64,000 nt of DNA from Marinobacter szutsaonensis (GCF_039523335.1 NZ_BAAAFC010000001.1:2604001-2668000); one strand, 5' to 3'. Positions 44,336-54,892 are shown, counted from the stretch's first letter. Notes: generated from the letters alone by a model not told the origin. Numbers and translations are program-made.

Positions 44336-45724
44336 TCAGAGGGCGACGCTGAGTTGGGGATCCCCAAGGCTCTGGCCATCGAGTTCCTCGATGTCATCGA
44401 GCAGAGAGCGGGTAAACGATTTCATCAGTTCGATATCGCCCCGGCTTTCCACGTTCAGCCGGATTACCGGTTCGGTGTTGGACATTCGCAGGTTGAAGCG
44501 CCAGCGCTGGAACTCCATGCTAAGGCCATCGGTGCGCGTTACCGAGAGGGCCTCCTCCAGATACCGGCGCTCGATGCCTTGAAGAATGCGCTCCGGGTCG
44601 TTTACCGTCCGGTTGATTTCACCGCTGGCGGGGAAGGCCTCAATTCGGGCATCGATCAATGACGACAGCGACACCCCCGATTGGCACAGCCGCTCGGCCA
44701 CCAACAGCCAGGGGATCATGCCACTGTCGCAATAGGCGAAGTCCCGGAAATAATGATGGGCGCTCATCTCGCCACCGTAGATGGCATCCTCGTCCCGCAT
44801 GCGCTGCTTGATGAAAGCATGGCCGGTCTTGCTTTCAATGGGCTCGCCGCCGGCTTCCTGTACCAGCTCGCGGGTATTCCAGGTCAGGCGCGGGTCATGG
44901 ATGACCTTGCCCCCGCCGGTCTTGCGCAGGAACTGGTCTGCCAGCAGCCCGACGATGTAATAGCCCTCGATGAACCGGCCTTTCTCGTCGAAGAAGAAAC
45001 AGCGGTCAAAGTCTCCGTCCCAGGCGATGCCCATGGCGGCATTGCTGGCAGTGACCGCCATGGATGTGGGCGTCCGGTTTTCCGGTAGCAGCGGGTTGGG
45101 AACGCCGTTGGGGAAGTTGCCGTCGGGCGCATGGTGAACCCGATGGAACTCGAACGGCAGATACGGTTCGAGGGCATCGACCACCTCGCCGGCACCGCCG
45201 TTGCCCGGATTCACCACGATGCTCAGGGGCGTCAGGGTATCCCGGTCGATGTAGCCCAGAAGGTGCTCGATATAGGGCTTCATGGCATCGATGTGAAAAA
45301 GCTCGCCTGGCTGGCGGGCATTGCCCAGGGGTTCCCGGCAACCCTCCCGGATGGCGAGCAGGCCGTTGGTGGAACTGATCGGGCGGGCGTCCGGGCCGAC
45401 CATCTTCATGCCGTTGTAGTCTCTGGGATTGTGGCTGGCGGTTACCATGATGCCGCCATCCATGCCGAAATGGCTGGTTGCGAAATACACCTGCTCGGTG
45501 CCGCACTGGCCGATATCGAACACATTGGCACCGGCCGTGCGTAGTCCTTCGCTGAGTGCTGCCGCAATCTCGGGGCTGGACAGCCGGATATCGTAGCCGA
45601 CGATCACCTTGCGGGCACCGGTGACCTCCACATAGGACCGGCCGATGCGCTCGGCCAGTTCGGGATTGAGTTGATCCGGTACCTTGCCCCGGATGTCATA
45701 GGCTTTAAAGCAGTCAAGATCCAT
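44336..45724 (-). CDS. algC: Phosphomannomutase/phosphoglucomutase AlgC
   Basis: Converts mannose-6-phosphate to mannose-1-phosphate for GDP-mannose and alginate, and can also make glucose-1-phosphate; 462 residues. The phosphoserine loop [11 protein letters not shown] has the active Ser at 97, and the metal loop DGDFDR, the sugar-binding [10 protein letters not shown] and the C-terminal phosphate-binding [11 protein letters not shown] follow. In P. aeruginosa algC lies outside the alginate operon; here it is the last gene, 60 bp after algA. Confidence 0.93.
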   Translation of the reverse strand: MDLDCFKAYDIRGKVPDQLNPELAERIGRSYVEVTGARKVIVGYDIRLSSPEIAAALSEGLRTAGANVFDIGQCGTEQVYFATSHFGMDGGIMVTASHNPRDYNGMKMVGPDARPISSTNGLLAIREGCREPLGNARQPGELFHIDAMKPYIEHLLGYIDRDTLTPLSIVVNPGNGGAGEVVDALEPYLPFEFHRVHHAPDGNFPNGVPNPLLPENRTPTSMAVTASNAAMGIAWDGDFDRCFFFDEKGRFIEGYYIVGLLADQFLRKTGGGKVIHDPRLTWNTRELVQEAGGEPIESKTGHAFIKQRMRDEDAIYGGEMSAHHYFRDFAYCDSGMIPWLLVAERLCQSGVSLSSLIDARIEAFPASGEINRTVNDPERILQGIERRYLEEALSVTRTDGLSMEFQRWRFNLRMSNTEPVIRLNVESRGDIELMKSFTRSLLDDIEELDGQSLGDPQLSVAL

Positions 45725-45784
45725 GGTCAGTCTCCTCTGAATCGCTGGGAAACAGGCCCGTGCCCCGGAGGCCGGGCCCTGGTT

Positions 45785-47263
45785 TCAGGCCCGGGTCATC
45801 ATCACCGGGATGGCTTCTTCTTCCACTTCGCCGTAGCCGGACTCCGTTTCCTGGGGCGTGCGGCCGTACTGGTCATCGAGGCGCTCAATATCGTCTTCGC
45901 CCAGATAGGCGCCGGACTGGACCTCGATCAGTTCCAGGGGAATCTTGCCGGGATTGAACAGGCGATGGACCGAACCGATCGGTATGTAGGTGGACTCGTT
46001 CTCCGAGAGCAGGAAGGTTTCCTCATCCCGGGTCACTTCCGCGGTGCCGCGGACGATGATCCAGTGTTCGGCTCGGTGGTGGTGCTTCTGCAGGGAGAGC
46101 TTCTCGCCGGGTTTGACGGTGATCCGTTTGACCTGGAACCGGTTGCCGTTGTCGATACTGTCGTAGCTGCCCCACGGGCGGAATACTTCCCGGTGAACCT
46201 CGGTTTCCGACCTTGCCTGGGACTTGAGCTCATTGACGACGTGTTTGACGTCCTGAACGCAATCGCGGCGGGCGACCATCAGGGCGTCCTTGGTGTCCAC
46301 CACAACCAGATCTTCAACGCCAACCATGGCCACCAGTTTGTCCGGTGCATGGACCAGGCACCCGGAGGTCTCCCGCAGGCAGGCGTCGCTGAAGACGGCG
46401 TTGCGTTGGTCATCCTTGTTGCTGATGTCCCAGATTGAGGACCAGGCACCCACGTCATTCCAGCCCGCATCCAGCGGCACCAGGGTGGCGCGGGTGGTTT
46501 TTTCCATCACCGCGTAGTCAATGGAATCCTCGGGGCAGTGCTCGAAGATTTCAGCGGGAATCCGCTTGAAGCCCATGTCCTGCTCCAGGGATTTGGCGGC
46601 CAGCAGAACGGTGTCGTAGATGTCGCGGCTGTGCTTTTTCAGCTCCGCCAGATAGACGTCGGCGCGGAACATGAACATGCCGCTGTTCCAGTAGTAGCCA
46701 CCTTCCTCGAGCAGTGTCCGGGCTGTGGCCGCATCGGGCTTTTCAATAAATTGGCGGACCGGACGCGGCTCGTTGGGTTCAAGCTCCGGGTTGCCGGCAG
46801 CGACATAGCCGTACCCGGTTTCCGGCCGGTCCGGAGTGATGCCGAACAGGACCAGGTTGCCGTCCCTGGCAACCTTCATGCCCTCCGCTATGGCCTTGTG
46901 GAAGGGCTCGGTCTGATCAATGGCATGGTCCGCCGGCAGCACCAGCATGATGGCCCTGGGGTCCTGCCGGGCCACCTCGATGGCGGCCAGAGCCACGGCG
47001 GGTGCGGTGTTGCGCCCGAACGGTTCCAGCAGGATGGATTGTGGTGCTTTGCCAATGGCGCTGAGCTGTTCCTGAACCAGGAACCGGTGGTCCTCGTTGG
47101 CCACGATTACGGGGGCCTCAACCTCCGTTTCGGGCAGGCGGGCCAGAGTCTGCTGGAACATGCTTTGCTCGTTCAGCAGGGGAAGAAACTGCTTGGGGTA
47201 GGCACGGCGCGATAATGGCCAAAGCCGGGAGCCTGTGCCACCTGAGAGTATCACTGGAATCAT
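45785..47263 (-). CDS. algA: Mannose-1-phosphate guanylyltransferase/mannose-6-phosphate isomerase AlgA
   Basis: Bifunctional enzyme of 492 residues supplying GDP-mannose. The N-terminal pyrophosphorylase part has GGTGSRLWPLSR at residues 9-20, FIEKPD and a GVEDLVVVDTKDAL segment. The C-terminal cupin isomerase (from about 350) has LSLQKHHHRAEHWIIV with its metal-binding His residues. It therefore covers the first and third steps, with AlgC doing the second. Between algL and algC. Confidence 0.95.
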   Translation of the reverse strand: MIPVILSGGTGSRLWPLSRRAYPKQFLPLLNEQSMFQQTLARLPETEVEAPVIVANEDHRFLVQEQLSAIGKAPQSILLEPFGRNTAPAVALAAIEVARQDPRAIMLVLPADHAIDQTEPFHKAIAEGMKVARDGNLVLFGITPDRPETGYGYVAAGNPELEPNEPRPVRQFIEKPDAATARTLLEEGGYYWNSGMFMFRADVYLAELKKHSRDIYDTVLLAAKSLEQDMGFKRIPAEIFEHCPEDSIDYAVMEKTTRATLVPLDAGWNDVGAWSSIWDISNKDDQRNAVFSDACLRETSGCLVHAPDKLVAMVGVEDLVVVDTKDALMVARRDCVQDVKHVVNELKSQARSETEVHREVFRPWGSYDSIDNGNRFQVKRITVKPGEKLSLQKHHHRAEHWIIVRGTAEVTRDEETFLLSENESTYIPIGSVHRLFNPGKIPLELIEVQSGAYLGEDDIERLDDQYGRTPQETESGYGEVEEEAIPVMMTRA

Positions 47264-47341
47264 AGTCCTGCTCCTTTCCTCGTTTCTTGAAGGCCCGGAG
47301 TCAGATCCGGGCGGGTTTCTGACCTGGGTCGGTGCCAGTGG

Positions 47342-48538
47342 TCAGCCGTTGGTTGTGTGTCCGTTGATGCGCAGGTCCGTCGGGGGGAAGGGATCCGTCC
47401 CGTCGGGCCAGAGCGGCTCGATGCCATACAGAAACTCGATGTCGCCACCGAGGCGGGTGCTCTTCATCGGGCCATACTCCTCCAGGAAGGAGGACATGCC
47501 CGGCAGGCCACTCCAGGTTTCGGTCCAGGGGCGCATCCAGGCCAGGCCCCAGCCGGTATAGAGCCCCTTGGTGATCTGCTCGTGGCCATTGATGGCGGCT
47601 ATCCGGTCGGGCTCCTCCAGGCCATCCACCACGTTCTGGGCCAGCTTGACGAACCGCTCCCGGTTACCGTCGTAGGCCGGCGTATCATTCACCTCGGCGA
47701 ACACGGCAAGGAGCGTCAGTGGCTGCATGGCGTAGTTCAGGTACTCCAGGGCGCGGTCCTCGCGGCTGAGCTCCTTGGGCAGGTAGCCGTCGGAGGTGAT
47801 CTGGCCCATGGCCTCGTCAAACTTGGCAAGGGACCAGGACCAGTCGTTACAGTCACCGGTCGCCACGGACGCAGACATGACCGCCCAGGCGGCCCAGTAG
47901 TCGTGATTGTTGACCTTCCTGGGTTCGCGATCGGTGTAGTACTCGCGCACGCCACCGACCACCCGGGAGAGCCAGTCCTCGATGCGGTCCATCCGCTCCG
48001 GCTCCAGGGCGGTTTCGCTGGAGGACAGCTTCACCCGCAGATAGGCATTGGCCGACGCGGCCAGCGCCCATTTCCTCACGGCCTGACCCACGTGGTTGAT
48101 GTTGGTTGGCAGAAGAGCTTCGGCTTCAGCCCACTCTTCCAGGTTTGCCAGCACGCAGTCCCTTGCGGCGGGGCCGTCCCCGTCCACCTGGTAGTCGTCG
48201 GCGGCGGCAATGACCGCTTTCTCGAAACCACGGATGTTTTCCGATGCCTTCAGGTATTCCTGGTAGGCGGCCTCGTTGAGTTCGTTACGGGCGCTGTCAC
48301 TGCCCTCGTACTTGCTGGTGAAGTCCATGTCACCGGTGTGCGGTGGCACCATCTCGCAGTCGTAGTCGCCGGCATCCTCCCTGGCTTCGGGGATCTGGTA
48401 GTAGCCGAGAGGCGCCCTCAGGCCCTCGGTCGGGCATTCTGCGGCGTTGAGAACGGGCGTGGCGGACAGGCTCAGCGCCGTGGCAGGGAGCAGGGCGCGC
48501 CAGGCTCCCGGTATTCGTCTCGGGTCTTCCGTGCTCAT
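47342..48538 (-). CDS. algL: Alginate lyase AlgL (polymannuronate lyase)
   Basis: Periplasmic lyase of family PL5 that clears misplaced alginate during secretion, 398 residues. The catalytic segment VNNHDYWAAWAVM with Asn-His and a Tyr is near residue 206, and GQAVRKWALAASANAYL precedes it. The signal peptide ends near LNAAE; the N-terminal 15 residues before it are unusually polar, but the ATG has a good AAGGAG site. It follows algX by 33 bp. Confidence 0.93.
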   Translation of the reverse strand: MSTEDPRRIPGAWRALLPATALSLSATPVLNAAECPTEGLRAPLGYYQIPEAREDAGDYDCEMVPPHTGDMDFTSKYEGSDSARNELNEAAYQEYLKASENIRGFEKAVIAAADDYQVDGDGPAARDCVLANLEEWAEAEALLPTNINHVGQAVRKWALAASANAYLRVKLSSSETALEPERMDRIEDWLSRVVGGVREYYTDREPRKVNNHDYWAAWAVMSASVATGDCNDWSWSLAKFDEAMGQITSDGYLPKELSREDRALEYLNYAMQPLTLLAVFAEVNDTPAYDGNRERFVKLAQNVVDGLEEPDRIAAINGHEQITKGLYTGWGLAWMRPWTETWSGLPGMSSFLEEYGPMKSTRLGGDIEFLYGIEPLWPDGTDPFPPTDLRINGHTTNG

Positions 48539-48571
48539 AAGGCAACTCTCCTTTCAGAGTTGATGAATTGC

Positions 48572-50017
48572 TCAGATGTCCTGACGGCGGCAGACTTTGG
48601 CCGTGACCGTCAGGCCTTCGGTGACCTGTTCCGGTTCGAGCGCCAGGTCGAGGGACATGAACAGTTCGTCGTTCCAGCTCTCGCCGGTGGGCAGCTCGAA
48701 CATGAAGCGTCCGGAGGTCTCGACCCGGGAGCCGTACTCGAGATCGATCCGGTCCTTCCGGCCAAAGACGAACCAGATGAAAGCGTCCAGTTCCTTCACG
48801 CCCGGATCGCTGAACTGGAGCTCGATCAGGTACTCATCACTTGGCAATTCCAGGAATTCACCACCACCGTTGAACAGCACTTCCGTGGTGCCGGCAGAGA
48901 CCTTGGCGGTGTTCTGGAGCACCGGCTCGCTACCGTTGCAGCCGTCGGTCACCATCGGGACGACCTGGCGGTAGAACTCCACGCTGTCGAGGGTGTGATA
49001 GGCCGGCACTTCCCAGATCAGGATCTTTGGCGGCGACTGCCGGAAGTTGTCGGACATCAGGTATTCGAAGACGGAGCCGTTGTAGCTGCCCCCGGCGACG
49101 GCGAAGTTGAGAATCTCCACGCCGAGATACTCCTGCAGGTAACCGACAAAGTTGTAGTCTTGGGCGCCCTTGCTGTTGCTGGTGCCCACCAGGGTTATGG
49201 GAGGCAGCGAGTCATCACCAAACAGGGCGCTGGCCTCGGACGATTCCAGGGTGCCGGCAGCCTGGGTACGGAATTCGTCCACATACTGGGTGGGCCAGGT
49301 CTGGCCACAGATCCTTCGGGCGGCATCCTGCAGCGAACCGTCCTTGCGGATCAGGCCGGTGCGCCGGGTCTCGAAGCTCTGTTTGGGCAGGGACTGGTAG
49401 GCCGGCATCTGCTTGATCCGGTCGGCCACCAGCTGCGCCGTGCGCTTGGCGCCGAAGGGGGTCCAGTGGTGGTCACGCTTGAAGTAGTAGGCGTCCTCCC
49501 GTTCCTGCTCCCGGAGCAGTGGGCTGAGGTCAGGCACGACCAGCCCGGCCGAGCGGAAACGTTCCAGCGCAGCGACATAATTGGTCCGGGCAAAGGGCCA
49601 GGAGTAGGACACCGGCAGGTACTCCGGTAGCTTGTCCGGATGGACCAGGCCCTTGGTTGGCTGAAATGCCAGGACCAGTTCCGTGCCGGTGGTCTGTTTC
49701 AGGTGCCGGGCAAACCGCCTGAGATGGGGAAGGCCCTCGGCGCTGGGACCGAATTGCTCGGGCAGCTCGGCTTCTGACCGGAACAGCCAGCCGTCCTTGC
49801 CATCGACGAGAACATTGAAGTTCTTCAGATAACTGGTGTCATAGGACTCGATCCGGGAAGCTGCCGGGCAGAGGTCGCAGCAGGGCTCGACCTCGTACTC
49901 CGGGAACTCCACCGCCGATGCGTCCGGCAGGCCGAAGGCAAACCCGGCCAGAGCCGCCGCCAGAAAACGCCCCGGCCACGGGGCGAGGCGGAGCGCACGC
50001 TTGCTGATGCGGTGCAT
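48572..50017 (-). CDS. algX: Alginate O-acetyltransferase AlgX
   Basis: Periplasmic SGNH-like acetyltransferase that transfers acetyl groups to polymannuronate and binds the polymer; 481 residues from ATG 50017 (474 in P. aeruginosa). I chose this start because GGAG lies upstream and the signal peptide begins there; a GTG at 50071 overlapping the algF stop is the alternative. Catalytic residues align with the known triad: Asp182 and His184 in KRDHHW, Ser280 in GTSNSKG. The C-terminal portion is the carbohydrate-binding module. Confidence 0.93.
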   Translation of the reverse strand: MHRISKRALRLAPWPGRFLAAALAGFAFGLPDASAVEFPEYEVEPCCDLCPAASRIESYDTSYLKNFNVLVDGKDGWLFRSEAELPEQFGPSAEGLPHLRRFARHLKQTTGTELVLAFQPTKGLVHPDKLPEYLPVSYSWPFARTNYVAALERFRSAGLVVPDLSPLLREQEREDAYYFKRDHHWTPFGAKRTAQLVADRIKQMPAYQSLPKQSFETRRTGLIRKDGSLQDAARRICGQTWPTQYVDEFRTQAAGTLESSEASALFGDDSLPPITLVGTSNSKGAQDYNFVGYLQEYLGVEILNFAVAGGSYNGSVFEYLMSDNFRQSPPKILIWEVPAYHTLDSVEFYRQVVPMVTDGCNGSEPVLQNTAKVSAGTTEVLFNGGGEFLELPSDEYLIELQFSDPGVKELDAFIWFVFGRKDRIDLEYGSRVETSGRFMFELPTGESWNDELFMSLDLALEPEQVTEGLTVTAKVCRRQDI

Positions 50018-50067
50018 GAATACCGTCTCCAGTTGTTTCACGGAATATCTCTTTGCCCTGTCACGGC

Positions 50068-50715
50068 TCAAATCGAGGTGTCCACCTTGTTCTCGCTCAC
50101 GATCAGCCGTGGTGAGCCTTCCACCTCAAGGGCGAAGAAGCTGAATACCTTGCCACGCTGCAGATTGACCGGCGGCGTGGTGGCCAGCGCCTGGCCGTCG
50201 TCGAAGGCGCCGAGGGATACCTTGACCGCGTTGATTTCACGGTTGGCCACATCCATGGATTCCAGGCCCTGGATGACTTCGACCTTGCCGTCGGCAGTCT
50301 TGAGTGAAACGGGCGAGTCCGGTGTCAGGTTGTAAAAGGAGATCAGTGCCTTGCGCGGGTTGTTGAAGGCTTGATCCTCAAGAACCATGAGTTCGCCGGA
50401 ATCCATCACCACCGCGGTGTAGAACTGGTTCTTTGCCATGGTGACCTCGGCGGAACGGCCCGCGACGGAAAGCTGATACCCGCCCTCCGGCAGATAGATG
50501 TAAGGACTTGCCTGCAGGGGCTCGATGTCCTTGAGGGATTTTCCGCCAATGGACGCCTCGGGCACCGTACCCTTGATGTCAGCGTTGACCACCCGGATGA
50601 AGGCCGCGCCATCCGGGGCTTCGGCCGCATACAGGGCATCTTCACCGGCCTGTGCGGCCAGGGGGGTAAGCAGAAATACCAGCAGCAGACTCAGGGCTTT
50701 GAATAATGGACGCAT
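50068..50715 (-). CDS. algF: Alginate O-acetylation protein AlgF
   Basis: Periplasmic adaptor for alginate acetylation, 215 residues with a signal peptide (ending LAAQAG). The family pattern EAPDGAAFIRVVNAD and GGYQLSVAGR is present. It follows algJ by one base and precedes algX by about 50 bp. No catalytic residues are known for the family; it is thought to link AlgI and AlgJ/AlgX. Confidence 0.9.
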   Translation of the reverse strand: MRPLFKALSLLLVFLLTPLAAQAGEDALYAAEAPDGAAFIRVVNADIKGTVPEASIGGKSLKDIEPLQASPYIYLPEGGYQLSVAGRSAEVTMAKNQFYTAVVMDSGELMVLEDQAFNNPRKALISFYNLTPDSPVSLKTADGKVEVIQGLESMDVANREINAVKVSLGAFDDGQALATTPPVNLQRGKVFSFFALEVEGSPRLIVSENKVDTSI

Positions 50716-50716
50716 G

Positions 50717-51874
50717 TCAGTGCTCCTCAGGGTTTGATGGATTGGGGTTGGTGGCAGCAGCCAGTTGATGGCTGGTGTTTCCGAACCAGGCCAGGGCCTG
50801 CTCGGAGGTGATCGGCTGGGCCAGGTATCGCTCCGGGAATTCCCAGAGCACCAGGCTCGGCCGGTTGGTCCGGAACTCCTCGGACTGGAGGTATTCCGTC
50901 ATGGGTTCAAACGGGCCTTGTCCCTCCTCGGCCAGGTTGATCAGATCCTTGCCCAGGTAGCGCCGCAGGGCGCCCGGAAAGTCCCACAGGGGATTGGCGC
51001 TGTAGCTGGTGCCGACCAGCACCAGGTCGGTCTGCCGTTCCGAAAACAGCAGGTCAGTGGCGCTCTCGTCGCTTTTGGCCTTCACCGTTTCGCGCTTGTT
51101 GAAACGGTCCGGGCGGGGAGCCAGGTGCTCGAACAGCGGGTCCAGGGGCAGGTAGTTGAGCAGATCGCCCTCATGCCGGATCGGTTCGCCCAGCGTGGTC
51201 ACAAACGTCTGCTCTCCCCATGGCTGCTCGTCCAGGCTATGGCGGATGAAGCCCGAGGCATGGCGCGCGAAGACATCGGCGCCTGCAGGCGACCAATGGG
51301 TATCGGTCCGGAGAAAGACCTGCGTTCCTTCCACCTGCGCCCGCTCCAGTTCGTCCAGCAGATTCGGCCCGGTGATGCCTTCCGATTCCAGGCGTTCAAG
51401 GAACCGGGGGTACAGCGCCTGCATTTCGGGGGCAGGGCGGGTATCGCCGAGTTTTTCGGTGTAGATGCGGGCTTTGCTCGGTACCACCAGCACCACCAGG
51501 GGAATGTCCCGGGCGCGCAGGAACCGGTTGACCTCGACCACCCGTTGGAGGTTGGTGTCGATCAGTTCGGGGTTGTCGGTGGCCGGGAACAGTTCCTCAT
51601 CGGTGAACAGCCAGTTCTCACGCCCGATGGTCACGCCGGGACGTCCCTCGTCGAACACCAGGTAATTGATCGCGGCCCAGATGTTGGTCCCGAGGTCGCG
51701 GACCGGAAACCTTTCGTCGTAGTGGTTCTCCAGGTCCCGGGCCAGCTCGCCGTTGATGGGATCGAGCTTTTCGGCTCCCCCGTAATTGGCGAGCGAGCGC
51801 AGGGACAGGCCGCCCAGGGTCAGGACGGTGACGATGAAGAGTCCGGCGGTCAGTTTTTTCGAAGTCCTGGTCAT
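50717..51874 (-). CDS. algJ: Alginate O-acetyltransferase AlgJ
   Basis: Membrane-anchored periplasmic SGNH-type acetyltransferase, 385 residues. A single N-terminal hydrophobic segment (about 9-28) anchors it. The catalytic set is Asp191-x-His193 (RTDTHWSPAG) and Ser290 (LVGTSYSANP), matching the P. aeruginosa positions within two residues. It receives acetyl groups from AlgI and hands them towards AlgX. Nine bases after algI. Confidence 0.93.
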   Translation of the reverse strand: MTRTSKKLTAGLFIVTVLTLGGLSLRSLANYGGAEKLDPINGELARDLENHYDERFPVRDLGTNIWAAINYLVFDEGRPGVTIGRENWLFTDEELFPATDNPELIDTNLQRVVEVNRFLRARDIPLVVLVVPSKARIYTEKLGDTRPAPEMQALYPRFLERLESEGITGPNLLDELERAQVEGTQVFLRTDTHWSPAGADVFARHASGFIRHSLDEQPWGEQTFVTTLGEPIRHEGDLLNYLPLDPLFEHLAPRPDRFNKRETVKAKSDESATDLLFSERQTDLVLVGTSYSANPLWDFPGALRRYLGKDLINLAEEGQGPFEPMTEYLQSEEFRTNRPSLVLWEFPERYLAQPITSEQALAWFGNTSHQLAAATNPNPSNPEEH

Positions 51875-51883
51875 GGCATCACC

Positions 51884-53302
51884 TCAGAACTGGAAGTAGA
51901 GGAACGGCGAGAAGCTTTCCGCGGAGAGCTTGAGCACCGCCATCAGGAACACGGGAAGCAGCAGGGTTGGCAGCACCACCCGCAGCGGCGTGGCACGGAC
52001 CCCGTCGAGGCGCCAGGAGAAACGGTCCCTCATACCCATGACCACAACGATCAGGTAGGCCAGTATCAGGATCGCCACGTTGAGGCCGCGGATGTCCTTC
52101 AGGTAGGCGCCGCTCAGCTCAAAGCCGGAGAAACTGAACATGGCGCTGTAGAACTCGAACGCCGATCCGATGGTCGAGGCCCGGAAGGTCACCCAGCCGA
52201 CCATCACGAACAGGAAGGTCATGAGCCAGCGGCTGATCCGGAAGCTCCGGGGTGCACCGGACACACCCAGGGCCCGCTCGATCGCCAGCAACCCGCCGTG
52301 CCAGGCGCCCCAGAGGAGGAACGTCCAGTTGGCGCCGTGCCAGAGACCACCGAGCAGCATGGTCAGCAGCAGGTTGCGATAGGTGCTGACAACGCCGCCC
52401 CGGTTACCCCCGAGCGGAATGTACAGGTAGTCACGCAGCCAGCTGGACAGGCTGATGTGCCAGCGCCGCCAGAACTCGGTGATGCTCTGGCTGATGTAGG
52501 GCTGGTTGAAGTTCTCGACAAAACGGAAGCCCATCATCAGGCCCAGCCCGATGGCCATGTCCGAGTAGCCGGAAAAGTCGAAGTACAGCTGGGCGGTGTA
52601 GGCCAGGATGCCCAGCCAGGCGTCCGCCGTGCTCGGGTCGGACAGGGCAAAGGCGCTGTCCGCCAGCGGCGCGATCGAGTCGGCGATGAACACCTTCTTG
52701 ATGAAACCCTGCATGAAGCGGATGGCGCCTTCGCCAAACTTCTCCAGGGTATGGGTGCGGTAGGCGAACTGGTCCGCCAGATCCTTGTAGCGCAGGACCG
52801 GACCGGCAATCAGTTGCGGGAACAGCGCGATGAAGGCGGCGAAATCGACGAAGCGCCGGGTCGGCTCGGTGTCACCCCGGTAGACATCCACCACGTAGGA
52901 AATGGCCTGGAAGATGTAGAAGGAGATGCCGATGGGCAGGATGATGTGGGCCAGTTCCAGCGGCTGATAGCCCAGGGATACGAACAGGCCGTTCAGGCTG
53001 TCCACGCCGAAATTGGCGTATTTGAAATAGCCCAGGGTGGCCAGGTCGCCAGTGATACCCACCGCCACCCATTTCCGCGCCCGGGCCGTGCCAATTCCAC
53101 TGTGGTGGATGCCGAGTCCGATCACATAGTTCCAGAGCGTGACCGCGACGAACAGCAGCAGGAAATCGACCCGCCACCACGCATAGAACGCGTAACTGCC
53201 CAGCAGAATGACCCAGGACCGGTGCCGGAACGGCGTCAGGTAATACAGGCCCAGGAACGCCGGCAGGAACAGGAACAGGAAGATATTGGATGAAAATACC
53301 AT
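51884..53302 (-). CDS. algI: Alginate O-acetyltransferase AlgI (MBOAT)
   Basis: Inner-membrane MBOAT protein that moves acetyl groups across the membrane, 472 residues and about 11 hydrophobic segments. NIFLFLFLPAFLGLYYL at the start and the active-site region GGLWHGANWTFLLWGAWHG with its two conserved His are typical. It follows algG by two bases, unlike P. aeruginosa where algX and algL intervene. Confidence 0.95.
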   Translation of the reverse strand: MVFSSNIFLFLFLPAFLGLYYLTPFRHRSWVILLGSYAFYAWWRVDFLLLFVAVTLWNYVIGLGIHHSGIGTARARKWVAVGITGDLATLGYFKYANFGVDSLNGLFVSLGYQPLELAHIILPIGISFYIFQAISYVVDVYRGDTEPTRRFVDFAAFIALFPQLIAGPVLRYKDLADQFAYRTHTLEKFGEGAIRFMQGFIKKVFIADSIAPLADSAFALSDPSTADAWLGILAYTAQLYFDFSGYSDMAIGLGLMMGFRFVENFNQPYISQSITEFWRRWHISLSSWLRDYLYIPLGGNRGGVVSTYRNLLLTMLLGGLWHGANWTFLLWGAWHGGLLAIERALGVSGAPRSFRISRWLMTFLFVMVGWVTFRASTIGSAFEFYSAMFSFSGFELSGAYLKDIRGLNVAILILAYLIVVVMGMRDRFSWRLDGVRATPLRVVLPTLLLPVFLMAVLKLSAESFSPFLYFQF

Positions 53303-53304
53303 GG

Positions 53305-54882
53305 TCAGCCTCCGGCGTTACCGTTGTTGGAAACGGGATTCGGCGCCAGCCGTACGGCATGGCGCCCGTTCAGGAGGGCATCGAAGATCTCGGTCTGATA
53401 GGTGCCCAGCAGGCCCTCGAAGTGGATGCCCACGTTCGAGCGCGGAAAGCGCATGTTGACGTCATAGAGTTCCAGGTACTGCGGGTTGTCCGAGGCCAGA
53501 GGACCGCTGGCGTTGGCGGCCAGGTTGCCGCCGACGATGGTCATCGACACGGCCTTGTGGTAGTAGTCTTCCTCGAAGTTCCTGTCGGTGGCGCTCAGGT
53601 CCTTGACCTGACCGAGCACGCCGTAGGTGCCGTTGAGGGCGGCGACGTTGTTAAAGACCCGGACATTCGTGCTGTTGCGCACACGGATGCCATTGCGCAG
53701 GTTGTTCATCAACCGGTTTTCCCAAAGCAGGTTGTCCGGTGACTCGTACAGGCCGATACCGTCGCCCTGGTTATCATGGACCAGGTTGTTCGCGACCACG
53801 TTGCGGCGACTTTGCCGGTCAAGCACGATGCCCGACAGGCCGTTCTCGTAGCTGTGGTTGTTGATGATCCAGCTGTCGTTAACCTCCCGGGAGATGATGA
53901 TGCCGTGCTTCTCCCGGGTGCCGTAGACCTCGTTGCCGGCGATCAGCAGATGGCTGGAGTAGTCGTGCGGGTCGATGCCATAGACGATATTGTCGTGGTA
54001 GACATTGTTCACGATGGCCACGTTCTCGGCTTCGTAGCAGTAAAAGCCGTAATAGATGCCGGAGAAGGTGGACTCGACCAGCCAGGCTTCCGGCGCCGAC
54101 CGTTGCAGCCGCTTGTTGTCATACTTCGAGTACTGGGCCACGGTGAAGCCGTAGGATTTGCTCTGGTTGTAGCCGAGGTGCTTGAAGGTGGAGCCAAGCA
54201 CAAAGGTCTCGCTGCCGCCCCAGCCAACGAAAAATGGTCGGAAGTTGGACTTCTTGACGAAGGTGGCCGGGCCTTTGGCCTTTTCCCGCCAGCCGGTGAT
54301 GGTGCTGTCGATCACGAACAGCCAGCCGTCATTGGCCATGAACGCGCCCCGTTCCTCGGACAGGCGCAGGGTCTCGTCCCGGATCACCAGGGTCGCCTCC
54401 GGCTGGACCACCAGCGGCAGACGTATGGTGTAGGAGCCGTCTTGGTTGCGCTCCATGTACTGGGGATTGCCGACCTGTTCGTACACGTCATCCAGTGTTG
54501 CCTGGCCGGCCTCCACCAGGATCGCCTTGGGGTGGGAATACTGGCGGATCACCCATTCCCGGGCCCGGCCCTGATCGACGAAATCCCCCAGGGCCGGGAT
54601 GTCGCCGATGCGCTGTACGGATACCCGGGGAGCACCCTCCGGCCGTTGGGCCAGCTGCTGCTCCACCGCATCGCGGTTGTATTGCGACACGTCGGGCAGT
54701 TCCGGAAGCTCGGTGGCCACCTCCTCGCCCGGTACTACCTGCAGCCGATAGTCCTCCAGCTCGTACTGGGGCGCGGATTCCGATGGCTCCAGCCGGGTTT
54801 CCAGATTCGCCGCAGCCGCCACGGGTATCAGCAGGACGCAGGTATAAAGAGGCAGCAGGCGCAACAGTTGATGGTGTTTCAT
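53305..54882 (-). CDS. algG: Mannuronan C5-epimerase AlgG
   Basis: Periplasmic enzyme converting mannuronate to guluronate in the polymer, 525 residues. The signal peptide ends near AAANLE. The C-terminal two-thirds is a right-handed beta-helix; the catalytic DPHD motif lies near residue 303 in GIDPHDYSSHLLIAG, followed by KHGIIISREV. It also forms part of the secretion scaffold with AlgK and AlgX. Ten bases after algE. Confidence 0.95.
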   Translation of the reverse strand: MKHHQLLRLLPLYTCVLLIPVAAAANLETRLEPSESAPQYELEDYRLQVVPGEEVATELPELPDVSQYNRDAVEQQLAQRPEGAPRVSVQRIGDIPALGDFVDQGRAREWVIRQYSHPKAILVEAGQATLDDVYEQVGNPQYMERNQDGSYTIRLPLVVQPEATLVIRDETLRLSEERGAFMANDGWLFVIDSTITGWREKAKGPATFVKKSNFRPFFVGWGGSETFVLGSTFKHLGYNQSKSYGFTVAQYSKYDNKRLQRSAPEAWLVESTFSGIYYGFYCYEAENVAIVNNVYHDNIVYGIDPHDYSSHLLIAGNEVYGTREKHGIIISREVNDSWIINNHSYENGLSGIVLDRQSRRNVVANNLVHDNQGDGIGLYESPDNLLWENRLMNNLRNGIRVRNSTNVRVFNNVAALNGTYGVLGQVKDLSATDRNFEEDYYHKAVSMTIVGGNLAANASGPLASDNPQYLELYDVNMRFPRSNVGIHFEGLLGTYQTEIFDALLNGRHAVRLAPNPVSNNGNAGG

Positions 54883-54892
54883 GGCCGTTTCC

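Noticed and set aside
50765..53293. 842-codon open frame antisense to algJ and algI
   Set aside because: It mirrors GC-rich codon bias of the alginate genes on the other strand, is rich in Gln, Gly, Val and Arg, and shows no family motif. Similar long mirror frames at 47357-49630, 39594-41555 and 32559-34172 were dropped for the same reason.
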